Shown here: positions 16,603 through 23,370 of the stretch, piece after piece | How positions within the stretch are numbered: the first letter of the stretch is position 1 | How the letters are laid out: every line of letters begins with the position of its first letter | Made by a program: the position numbers and the translations under genes | Notes under the pieces: generated by a model | Database searches by the model: none | Told to the model about the DNA's origin: nothing | Seen by the model: only the letters and a program-made list of their open reading frames with translations | Assembly: GCA_031552845.1 (NCBI GenBank) | Contig: JAVBMC010000069.1 | Location: forward strand, 1-64,000 | Source of the DNA: JAVBMC01 sp031552845 | Lineage (GTDB): Bacteria; Verrucomicrobiota; Kiritimatiellia; RFP12; DVOR01 | Direction: 5' to 3' | DNA length: 64,000 nt

Positions 16603-17121
16603 GTGTGATGTTCCTTTATTGTTGTTAAAATGCGGCCACGCATTCAGCGGCGCCGCCGTGAACTCCATATCCGGCACTGCGCCCGTACGGCAGAGTGCCA
16701 CCGACATGATCCCAACTGCCTCACCTGCCTTGTCGACGATAGGTGCGGCCGAAACATCGATATAATTGTGGGCGCTCTCAATGCCCAACGGCGTCCAGCT
16801 AACCATGGACAGATAGACGCCATCACCCGGAACGATCTCAATATGACCATAACCCGCCACCGGACGCGGCTCTTTGCTTTCTTTCCAGGCGGGCGTGCCC
16901 TCGACTGTGTTATGCTCGAAGTCCAAGGGAACCGTTCGGAAAGGATATTCCGGCGCAATGGAACTTTTCAAAAGCTTGTCACCGATAAAAATCCGCGTCT
17001 TGCGCGCATTAGGGTTTTCGCCCCAGTTCAAAACCTTAATCCGCTTCGGCAGCTTGCCCGGCTCCAAAACCGTGGGCACCGCCGCCGCCAAAACCAGTGA
17101 AAATAGATGTTGTTTGTGCAT
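16150..17121 (-). CDS. Capsid maturation protease/scaffold, Mu gpI-like
   Basis: A 323-residue protein. The N-terminal half (PFRTVPLDFEHNT, GYGHIEIVPGDGVYLSM, IVDKAGEAVGIMSVAL) matches Mu gpI-type head proteases. The C-terminal half is an Ala/Lys/Glu helical scaffold. The start at 17121 (MHKQHLF) is only about six bases from the expected transcription start of the promoter upstream and lacks a ribosome site, so a leaderless message or a different start is possible. It is followed by the capsid gene. Confidence 0.85.
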   Translation of the reverse strand: MHKQHLFSLVLAAAVPTVLEPGKLPKRIKVLNWGENPNARKTRIFIGDKLLKSSIAPEYPFRTVPLDFEHNTVEGTPAWKESKEPRPVAGYGHIEIVPGDGVYLSMVSWTPLGIESAHNYIDVSAAPIVDKAGEAVGIMSVALCRTGAVPDMEFTAAPLNAWPHFNNNKGTSHMDYKSKLIALLGLASDASDEDIQAALDAAAKTAPDATDAIQEAVQAAVAPLSAGLVSLQGELLKRDKQAVLDAAKAEGKVVALSATAVGEMSLASLQEHVKALAVTVPLHARTPGNVKETSLTEGITPEARTIALSCGMDPDKVWPTKAK

Positions 17122-17133
17122 GGGCAAAAGTCT

Positions 17134-17175
17134 ACCATAACACAAGCTTTACCACTCGCGGGTGCGGGGCGTGTG
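17134..17175 (-). promoter_or_regulatory. Candidate late promoter for the protease-capsid operon
   Basis: A 19-base motif at 17157-17175 (top strand CGCGGGTGCGGGGCGTGTG) is found again, 18/19 identical, at 35406-35424 before the first late gene. On the minus strand a -10-like TATGGT (17134-17139) follows 17 bases further on. There is no good -35, which fits an activator-dependent Mu-type middle or late promoter. Confidence 0.55.
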
Positions 17176-17181
17176 AGCGAC

Positions 17182-17212
17182 AAAAAAAGCCGCCCCAGTG
17201 ACGGGACGGCTT
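17182..17212 (-). terminator. Rho-independent terminator after gpG-like gene
   Basis: On the minus strand a hairpin with arms AAGCCGTCCC and GGGGCGGCTT (one mismatch) is followed by seven T. It lies between the end of the gpG-like gene at 17238 and the motif that starts the protease operon, so it separates two late transcripts. Confidence 0.85.
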
Positions 17213-17237
17213 CGTTTTAAATTTGAAAGACGGTTGG

Positions 17238-17651
17238 TTATTTTAGCAGATGGTTCACCATCGCTTCAACTGCGTCTTGGATTACATCTAAGGCTTGTGG
17301 GGCGATTTCGCCACTCGTATCTACCGGGAAGTAAGGCCGTGCCGGGAGATTGCGTGGTTCATAGCCATAATTCTGTGCGCAGGCATACGGGCGGTCTGTG
17401 CCGACCGCGATTGCATCCACGCTCAAAGGTTCCAGTTGAAGGCTCTTACACAGCAGACCCTCTTTTTGGAGTGTTGCCTCCGAACCATCTTTCTTCGGCG
17501 GCCATGGTGTAAGGCGGCGTACAGGGTCAGTCCAAGACAGCTCCGATTCGCTTTGCAGTGCCATTCCAGACGCAATCAAGATCGGTGTTTTATCCCGCAG
17601 CTTGTAGATCAGCCGCGCCAGTTCCGGAGAAACTTCATCAATGAGGTTCAT
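17238..17651 (-). CDS. Virion morphogenesis protein, Mu gpG-like
   Basis: A 137-residue protein ending with the typical element VGTDRPYACAQNYGY followed by LPARPYFPVD, found in phage virion morphogenesis / tail completion proteins. It follows gpF as in Mu. It overlaps the small gene upstream by 14 bases and ends before a terminator. Confidence 0.85.
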   Translation of the reverse strand: MNLIDEVSPELARLIYKLRDKTPILIASGMALQSESELSWTDPVRRLTPWPPKKDGSEATLQKEGLLCKSLQLEPLSVDAIAVGTDRPYACAQNYGYEPRNLPARPYFPVDTSGEIAPQALDVIQDAVEAMVNHLLK

Positions 17652-17877
17652 CAGCCGATTCCTCCCGCAGCCATTTCAAAATACGCGGCCACCGTTCCTC
17701 AGATGGAATCAGCCGACCCCGTGCCTCGTTCTCACGGTGCCACCGGTTCACTGCGTCAATCAATTCGCTCAGGCGGGCTGACTGCTCCGGTGTCGGACGC
17801 GTCTTGCCATCCGTGGGCAGATTCAGCTTGCGGACCTCCGCCTCAAATTCATCCTGGTCAATGATACGTTCGTCCAT
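17638..17877 (-). CDS. Small uncharacterised protein between gpF and gpG homologues
   Basis: A 79-residue acidic helical protein (MDERIIDQDEFEAEVRKLN) with WHREN and WPRILKWLREES towards the end. It starts two bases after the gpF-like gene and overlaps the gpG-like gene, so it is co-translated with head genes. No family was recognised. Confidence 0.7.
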   Translation of the reverse strand: MDERIIDQDEFEAEVRKLNLPTDGKTRPTPEQSARLSELIDAVNRWHRENEARGRLIPSEERWPRILKWLREESADEPH

Positions 17878-17879
17878 GG

Positions 17880-19031
17880 CTAAAATGTCCTTTTGATTTC
17901 AGTGTAACGGATGAGACCCGCATCTTCAAGCTTTTTAAGCGCGTCACGGTAGTTTTTTCGGAAGTGAGCCAACAGCAGTACCATCTCATCGGCATCCAAG
18001 CGGATCGGTTCCAAAACCTCCACCACGCTGTACCGCGTCTCCCCCACCACCGTCAGCCGCTGGCAGGCATCGCTATTCGCCAGCGTGGTCGCCAGATCCT
18101 GCGGACTGACCAGATGGTCGCCGCCCGGATGATTGTGCAGCACCGCCATCCGCACCTGCGCCGCCCGCGCCACGTCAAAGATGTTGCCTTCGCTCACGTA
18201 ATCATTTGTGCCGTGGCTGCGGGCAACCACATCGCCTGTAGCATAATCCCGGGCAATCAGCCGTTCGGTCTTCAATCCCTTCACCTCCGCCAGATCCTTC
18301 CGGTCGTAATCCTGCCACAGCCAATCCCAAGCCGTCTGTTCAGGGTTGCCATACGTCTGCACCGGCGTCTTACGCATCGCCGCACAAAAACACATCCACT
18401 CCGCAGGCAGATACTTTTCTTTCACCTGATCCAGATTCACCGTCAGGTTCTTCGGATGAAAGCCATACCCTGACTTCGCTGGCGCTCCCGGTAGTTTACT
18501 CACGTCACACACGCCGCCCAAACCCTCAGCTTGCCTTTTTGTCAGCTGCGTAACCATGCAACGACACCCCCATTCCCACGGCGGATAGTGAGTATCCCAC
18601 CACGGATCATCCGCCGGAACAATCTTGCCGTCCAGCTCTTTATGCCCGTCACGCACCCTATCGTCATTCATGCAGCTATACCGCCAATACGGAAAAATAA
18701 CAGCCATGTACTGTTGTTGCGAATACCGTCCGGCGGAATAAGCTTGAAAGCCGTTGACACGCAAAAGTAGCTCTGCCCGCGCCTTTGCGCCTTGCTGGTC
18801 GCCGCCGATCACAGCGGCAATACCGTTTTTGATTTTGCTCCAATCGCCCCCTGCTGGCAGCTCGGCAATCATATCGCGGATCCGCGCTAACGCCTGCAAG
18901 TCCTCAATTCCGGATGCCGTGAAAGCGCGCACCTTCAACGCCGCTGGCAGTTGTCCGAATGCTTCCGGATTGATTGCTGCCTTCCCGCGAATATAGCGGA
19001 TGGCCACTTCATTATCGACTACGTCTAACAT
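17880..19031 (-). CDS. gpF-like minor head protein fused to a JAMM/MPN+ domain
   Basis: A 383-residue protein. Residues about 110-165 carry the Mu gpF minor-head signature (YWRYSCMNDDRVRDGHKELDG, then DDPWWDTHYPPWEWGCRC). Beyond residue 240 comes a second domain with HNHPGGDHLVSPQD, an exact HxHP-x6-SxxD zinc protease motif of the RadC/JAB (JAMM) type; an upstream glutamate in SEGNIFDV could be the catalytic acid. AGGAGG precedes the ATG. The fusion suggests a peptidase that enters or is built into the head. Confidence 0.85.
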   Translation of the reverse strand: MLDVVDNEVAIRYIRGKAAINPEAFGQLPAALKVRAFTASGIEDLQALARIRDMIAELPAGGDWSKIKNGIAAVIGGDQQGAKARAELLLRVNGFQAYSAGRYSQQQYMAVIFPYWRYSCMNDDRVRDGHKELDGKIVPADDPWWDTHYPPWEWGCRCMVTQLTKRQAEGLGGVCDVSKLPGAPAKSGYGFHPKNLTVNLDQVKEKYLPAEWMCFCAAMRKTPVQTYGNPEQTAWDWLWQDYDRKDLAEVKGLKTERLIARDYATGDVVARSHGTNDYVSEGNIFDVARAAQVRMAVLHNHPGGDHLVSPQDLATTLANSDACQRLTVVGETRYSVVEVLEPIRLDADEMVLLLAHFRKNYRDALKKLEDAGLIRYTEIKRTF

Positions 19032-19040
19032 TTATGCCTC

Positions 19041-19538
19041 CTATGCAGTGAATACGCCTACCTTACCAAGACCGCTTGCTTCCAATTGACGAAGTAAAGA
19101 TGCCTCTTGCTCTGAAAATGCCACAAGGCACGATGGCGCATTGGCAGAATTGCCCTGTTGGCCGTCGACGTAATGAAATCGAAGCCGCCCCTTAATAAAC
19201 AAGATGGTTGCGCCAGCTTGAAAAATATCCTCTTGAAAGCCACGTGTTTCTGTCCGTGCAAAAATCAATGCCAATCCACTGCCGCCTGTTTGGCAATGTT
19301 CACGGAGGCGTTTAATCCAGTTAAATGTTTCACGGTCATACGGCGGATTCAGCCACACGCGCCCAATCCACGGATGCGCGAGGCCGTCCTCTTCTTTGGT
19401 GTAATGATATGTAGCCGTATCCCAAGGCCTGTTAATCGGCACACAGGGATCTAAGTCAAACTTACCAAGCTGTTTCAACAGGCTGGGCGGCGTAAGCCAT
19501 TCGTCATTGTTCACAGTATTGGTATTAAAGTTTTTCAT
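19041..19538 (-). CDS. Phage DNA N6-adenine methyltransferase (Dam-like)
   Basis: A 165-residue protein from an ATG at 19538 beginning MKNFNTNTVNNDEWLTPP. It has the phage N6A-methyltransferase layout: WLTPPSLL and FDLDPC near the N terminus (SAM pocket) and the catalytic WLNPPYDRETFNW near residue 65. It would methylate adenines in phage DNA, for protection from restriction or for timing control. It lies between the early genes and gpF, and its start overlaps the upstream stop. Confidence 0.88.
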   Translation of the reverse strand: MKNFNTNTVNNDEWLTPPSLLKQLGKFDLDPCVPINRPWDTATYHYTKEEDGLAHPWIGRVWLNPPYDRETFNWIKRLREHCQTGGSGLALIFARTETRGFQEDIFQAGATILFIKGRLRFHYVDGQQGNSANAPSCLVAFSEQEASLLRQLEASGLGKVGVFTA

Positions 19539-19539
19539 C

Positions 19540-20058
19540 CTATTCCTTCCGCTTCCATCCGCCCATGCCATTGGCCTCTAAGTAATGGCGCCGCTCATCG
19601 CCATCCTCATCCCAGAAATCCGGATCATCTGCACAGGCTGCCAGATGACGGAACCAACTGTCCAACTCCAACAACCAACACCCCGGCGACACGTGGTGCA
19701 TTTCGATATAACCGGCACGGTTCAACCGTTTCAATGTTTCATACTTCCGGCCTCGATCGAGATCACGAAAGCCAAGCTCTGTACAAAGGCTAATCGATAA
19801 CCGAATATATTTGCCCCCCAGCGGGATCGGTACAAAGCCGCCTTCGTTTTTTTTCTCCACCCAACGGCAAAGCGTATAGGTTGGCGGCTGTTGACCATTC
19901 TTAGGCGTCCAGACAAGTTTATCCGGTGCAATTCGCACCATCACCGGCTCGGCCAACTCTCGGAACTTTTTTGAGGCCGCTTCCACATCGGGCGACTTTT
20001 TAGGTTTCACCTCCTCATCGCCATCCCAAAAGGTCTGTTGAACGATATTTTTACTCAT
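19540..20058 (-). CDS. Uncharacterised phage protein, possible DNA-binding fold
   Basis: The start at 20058 (MSKNIVQQTFWDGDEEV, 172 residues) has GGAGGTG upstream; a longer frame would add 46 unlikely residues. The middle (ISLCTELGFRDLDRGRKYETLKRLNRAGYIEMHHV) reads like a winged-helix with a conserved turn. A regulatory or replication-accessory role is plausible but not shown. It is coupled to the methyltransferase. Confidence 0.7.
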   Translation of the reverse strand: MSKNIVQQTFWDGDEEVKPKKSPDVEAASKKFRELAEPVMVRIAPDKLVWTPKNGQQPPTYTLCRWVEKKNEGGFVPIPLGGKYIRLSISLCTELGFRDLDRGRKYETLKRLNRAGYIEMHHVSPGCWLLELDSWFRHLAACADDPDFWDEDGDERRHYLEANGMGGWKRKE

Positions 20059-20086
20059 CTTGCACCTCCGCTTGTCGGTTATCGGC

Positions 20087-20275
20087 TTAACAGCCACGAG
20101 AAGCCACGGGAAACGAGGGGGAAATGACTTTAAGAGGGCGGACATAAAAATATAGCCCCCCTCCCCATCCCCCCATCTTAAAACGCACGAAAACACTGTT
20201 TTTAGAATCGCGCTGCGGACGCGGATATGACCCTGCGGTTTGCACCGCCGTGAATTGCGGCTGTAAAAAAATCAT
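20087..20275 (-). CDS. Possible small coupled ORF after the GemA-like gene
   Basis: An ATG overlaps the GemA-like stop as ATGA and opens a 62-codon frame (MIFLQPQFTAVQTAG...). The product has no recognisable domain and glycine runs (KMGGWGGGLY) in a G-rich stretch. Coupling is the only argument for it. Otherwise 20059-20271 holds nothing I can identify. Confidence 0.25.
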   Translation of the reverse strand: MIFLQPQFTAVQTAGSYPRPQRDSKNSVFVRFKMGGWGGGLYFYVRPLKVISPSFPVASRGC

Positions 20276-20787
20276 TTGCGCTTCTTTCCGCCACGATTGC
20301 GTAAAGTAAACAGCACACTCCACACCTGTTTGGCGGTTGCTTGTTTGCGGGTTGTCTTGTGGATCTTCACAAACAACGAATCAACGTACCGCGCCACGCC
20401 ATCGACGCCACCGAACGCATCCACCCAAACCTTCTCTTCGTTCGATAGCGCATTGTTCGCCCGGCGCCATTCATCGGCGGATTGCATCGCCTCCGGACTT
20501 GCGGGAACACCCCGCGCCGCCACCGTCCCGGCCAGCTTGGCAAAGTAGATGCGGACTTTCGAGTACTCACGTTGGTTGATCAGCTTAAAGCTGGTCTTGT
20601 GGCAAGCATCCCACAGCGCGCCTTTGCGGAACACGTCGAAACTCTCATCGTCCACCAACCCCAGCCGTTTCTGTTCATCATAGGCTTTATGCGCCACGAT
20701 GATCAGATCCCGCTTCTGCGTGTTGGTGATAAAGCAATCACCTTGCCCTCGCACCGCCTGATCTGCTTTGTTGTCATCCTTTTTCAT
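20272..20787 (-). CDS. GemA/Gp16-like early protein
   Basis: The start at 20787 (MKKDDNKADQAV, 171 residues) follows GAGAGGAG. The segment NTQKRDLIIVAHKAYDEQK then RLGLVDDESFDVFRKGAL resembles the start of the Mu GemA/Gp16 (DUF1018) family, which pairs a short helix with LGLxDDxYR. It sits downstream of Gam, as in Mu relatives. GemA-type proteins modulate host supercoiling and gene expression. The match is partial, so the name is tentative. Confidence 0.6.
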   Translation of the reverse strand: MKKDDNKADQAVRGQGDCFITNTQKRDLIIVAHKAYDEQKRLGLVDDESFDVFRKGALWDACHKTSFKLINQREYSKVRIYFAKLAGTVAARGVPASPEAMQSADEWRRANNALSNEEKVWVDAFGGVDGVARYVDSLFVKIHKTTRKQATAKQVWSVLFTLRNRGGKKRK

Positions 20788-20804
20788 CGTCACTCCTCTC
20801 TTCC

Positions 20805-20832
20805 TCTCCGCGCCTCCGCGTCTCCGCGTGAG
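20805..20832. repeat. CTCCGCG triple-repeat element
   Basis: Three phased copies of CTCCGCG (CTCCGCG, then CCTCCGCG, then TCTCCGCG) end in TGAG, 18 bases before the start codon of the GemA-like gene. I remember near-identical CTCTGCG/CTCCGCG runs from intergenic DNA of many unrelated bacteria, whose role is unclear. 20833-20946 holds nothing else that I can identify. Confidence 0.5.
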
Positions 20833-20946
20833 CTTCACCCACCTACTCGCGTTAGCCTCTCAACTTATTACCTATTACTTCTTACTTCGCTCTCGTCTTG
20901 GCTTCAAATATCCGAGGCGGTGTTACCCGCCCCGGCGGTTTCCATG

Positions 20947-21114
20947 CTAACCCTTTTTCTTGCGCGTTTTCTTCGGCTTATCCGCTGCGGGCGTCTTCGG
21001 CTCTTCAGCCGGAGTTTCCGCTGCTGTGCCCGAAGGAATCGGCAATCCCTTCGGCGGTTTAACCGCCGTGCTCTTAACGGCAGTACTCCTGCGTTGCGTC
21101 CATTTAACTGGCAT
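20947..21114 (-). CDS. Small basic Pro/Lys-rich protein
   Basis: 55 residues from MPVKWTQRR, with GAGGTG upstream of the ATG. The sequence is low complexity: a basic N terminus, then PAEEPKTPAADKPKKTRKKKG. It starts just after the Gam stop. Such short lysine tails occur in nucleic-acid-binding accessory proteins; no family was assigned. Confidence 0.55.
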   Translation of the reverse strand: MPVKWTQRRSTAVKSTAVKPPKGLPIPSGTAAETPAEEPKTPAADKPKKTRKKKG

Positions 21115-21115
21115 T

Positions 21116-21637
21116 CTATTCACCTCCTCCCTCTTTGGCTGGGCTGACATAAAAGCTTTCCTGCCGCTCAATACGCAGCCCAACTTTCCGTAAATCTTCG
21201 ACGGTCAACTTACCGCCTTGAAAATCACCAAGGATCCGTTCTTTGTCTAACTCGACCTTCTCGCGGGTGTAAATCTGCAAATCCGGATCCGTCTGCACCA
21301 GTCCCAGCGTATACTCAACCTTGACGCCCGTCAGCTGCTTAACCGCCGGAGTACCGGAACGAAAGCCGATGGATCCGTGAATCAGATCCAGCCGCTTCTT
21401 ATCGCCGAACTCACCGAGGTTCAGCGACGCCCAAGCCATCATGTCATTGTACAGCTCATCGACTTGGCGTTTCAATTCTGTCAAAGGTGCCTCATACTTG
21501 GTACGAAGTTCAGTGATCTGTTCTTCCAAGCTCAACTGTTGCTTGTTGTACTCAATCAGAATTGAACAGTACTCGCCAAACACGCCCTCCAACTGCTCGC
21601 GGGTACTGATTGTTGTCTTTGTAGGTTTCTTTGCCAT
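21116..21637 (-). CDS. Mu Gam-like host-nuclease inhibitor
   Basis: A 173-residue protein with a long coiled coil (about 25-70, EYNKQQLSLEEQITELRTKY) and the Gam core GSIGFRSGTPAVKQL near residue 95. Gam-family proteins bind DNA ends as Ku-like dimers and protect transposing phage DNA from exonucleases. Length matches Mu Gam (about 174). It follows the ASCH-domain gene, in the early operon. Confidence 0.9.
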   Translation of the reverse strand: MAKKPTKTTISTREQLEGVFGEYCSILIEYNKQQLSLEEQITELRTKYEAPLTELKRQVDELYNDMMAWASLNLGEFGDKKRLDLIHGSIGFRSGTPAVKQLTGVKVEYTLGLVQTDPDLQIYTREKVELDKERILGDFQGGKLTVEDLRKVGLRIERQESFYVSPAKEGGGE

Positions 21638-21648
21638 TGTCTTATCTC

Positions 21649-22242
21649 CTAGTATTTGAGCCGCATCCCAAGTTTAATGTCCCAGACATCACGATCGGTA
21701 ATGCCAAGGTCATTCTTGCAAATGTGGCGTTTGATTGATACAATCCTGAACTTCAGGTTAAACTGGGTATAGCCGCGAGCGAAACAAACCTTGGTGAACT
21801 TCTTTTGAGACAGCAGTTTGTTCCAGTGGCCCGAAGTCTCGCGGTACTCGTGGTCCTTTTCGCCGCTCTCCATCTGATCATACCACTTGTGTTTCAGCAC
21901 CATGTAGAGTGTGGAGTTATCATCGAGCAGTATGCCATCGCCACAAGCCGTCCGCGGATAGAAGTGATTAAGCAGCCGTCCCGTTTCCGGCTGCTTCTCG
22001 ATATTATCGTCAATCCCCAGCACATCATGAAGCAGGGTGAAGCCATCCGCATCCAAAAGCCTTTCAAAGTCAATCGCGGCACCGTAGCCATGACAGGCCA
22101 ACAGGCTCATGTGGAGTTCTTTGCGTGAAGGCGGCTTGCACCCGGACGACCGAATCAGCTGCATCACCTTCGTGATACAGCGTGAAGCCAGCCGCAAATC
22201 CTTGGCACTCATCTTCTCGCGGAGTAAAGCAAAGTCAATCAT
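21649..22242 (-). CDS. Protein with a C-terminal ASCH-like domain
   Basis: A 197-residue protein. The N-terminal about 90 residues are helical and unassigned (KPPSRKELHMSLLACHG). The C-terminal part reads LYMVLKHKWYDQMESGEKDHEYRE..HWNKLL..VCFARGY, the layout of ASCH (PUA-like) domains, which bind RNA or modified nucleotides. It lies between MuB and Gam homologues in the early operon. Confidence 0.7.
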   Translation of the reverse strand: MIDFALLREKMSAKDLRLASRCITKVMQLIRSSGCKPPSRKELHMSLLACHGYGAAIDFERLLDADGFTLLHDVLGIDDNIEKQPETGRLLNHFYPRTACGDGILLDDNSTLYMVLKHKWYDQMESGEKDHEYRETSGHWNKLLSQKKFTKVCFARGYTQFNLKFRIVSIKRHICKNDLGITDRDVWDIKLGMRLKY

Positions 22243-22251
22243 AGCACCTCC

Positions 22252-23211
22252 CTAGATTTTCGCCGTCCGCCGCATGGACACATCCGATACCGCCTGCGAG
22301 ACCGCTTGAATCGACAGCCCCGCGCCGATCAGCTGTTTGGACACGTCCCGAACAAACGCCAGGGCGCCGTTATTCTGTGCAGCCGGGCGGATCATCTTGG
22401 CCGCCGCGTGCAGCTCTGCCTTTTCGGCCTCCGGGAAGATGTTCTTTAAGTAGCCTTCAACATCTTTCACATCCAAACCCAGCTTGACACGTGCGCTGAT
22501 CCGATTGGTCGACAGCTGACGCGCCTCAGAGAAAGCGGCTTTGTACAACTTTGCCCACATCTCCGGGATGCCAATTAAGACGAACTCACCGGGTGTGCGG
22601 TTGACAAGCGTCTTGATCACGTTGAGGCACTTCGGTCCCATATGATGTGCCTCATCGATGATGATGCAACGCCGGGAAACCTTCAGCAGTTCCATGACGC
22701 GCGATAAACGGCTCACGCCACGGAAAGGCGGTGTCAGTTCGCCGAGTTCCACCAGCAGATCCCCCAACAATGCCGCAGGCGAATCGTTCCACATGCAGTT
22801 GGCTTCGATCATCAAAACACGCTTGCCGTACTTTCCGCAGAGGATCCGCGCCGAGGTTGTCTTGCCGCATCCGCTTTCACCGTCAACGAACACCACCCGG
22901 TCAGTGCCCCAGCTCTTCATCGCACCAACCGCCGCCAAACGTACCGCATCCACGCCCGGCAGGTTGTCGTACTGCTCTTCGGCCGAACCCTCGCCCGTCA
23001 ACGCCTGGATCAACGCCGCCGCCGCGCGGTAGTTCGCCAGCTGGGCATCAACGTCATAGCCTGCTGTTTTGCCCGCTTTCATATCGCGGAAGGTTTTCTC
23101 ACTGCCCAGTCCTGGATACTCTTTTACAAGCTTGGCGATGCCGATGCCCTTACGGGTAGCGTAATCGCTCATCACCGTTGCCAACTCCATCAGTTCTTTA
23201 TTCTGTTCCAT
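22252..23211 (-). CDS. MuB-like AAA ATPase, target-DNA activator
   Basis: A 319-residue protein with an N-terminal helix-turn-helix (about 15-60), Walker A DGESGCGKTTSAR (about 110-122) and Walker B RCIIIDEAHHMG (about 181-192), followed by a helical C-terminal lid. This is the MuB layout (312 residues): an ATP-dependent DNA filament that selects target sites and stimulates the transposase. It lies directly downstream of the transposase and a small membrane peptide. Confidence 0.92.
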   Translation of the reverse strand: MEQNKELMELATVMSDYATRKGIGIAKLVKEYPGLGSEKTFRDMKAGKTAGYDVDAQLANYRAAAALIQALTGEGSAEEQYDNLPGVDAVRLAAVGAMKSWGTDRVVFVDGESGCGKTTSARILCGKYGKRVLMIEANCMWNDSPAALLGDLLVELGELTPPFRGVSRLSRVMELLKVSRRCIIIDEAHHMGPKCLNVIKTLVNRTPGEFVLIGIPEMWAKLYKAAFSEARQLSTNRISARVKLGLDVKDVEGYLKNIFPEAEKAELHAAAKMIRPAAQNNGALAFVRDVSKQLIGAGLSIQAVSQAVSDVSMRRTAKI

Positions 23212-23238
23212 ACTCTCTCTCCTTTTCGTTTGTTACTG

Positions 23239-23355
23239 TTACTTCAACCATGCGATGATTCTCAACACCGCCAAAATTATCATTCCTGCCACACTCACAA
23301 AAAACAACACGCCCGCCGAAAAATCCACCCGATCCCCTGTGTCTTCGTCTCTCAT
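23239..23355 (-). CDS. Small single-span membrane protein between transposase and MuB
   Basis: Between the transposase stop (23371) and the MuB start (23211) a 38-codon frame reads MRDEDTGDRVDFSAGVLF, continuing FVSVAGMIILAVLRIIAWLK. That is an acidic head, a hydrophobic span of about 22 residues and a basic end. AAGGGG lies about eight bases before its ATG. It fills the gap between the two genes with short spacers. Role unknown; it might be a lysogeny or exclusion peptide. Confidence 0.55.
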   Translation of the reverse strand: MRDEDTGDRVDFSAGVLFFVSVAGMIILAVLRIIAWLK

Positions 23356-23370
23356 GGTTCAGCCCCTTCG

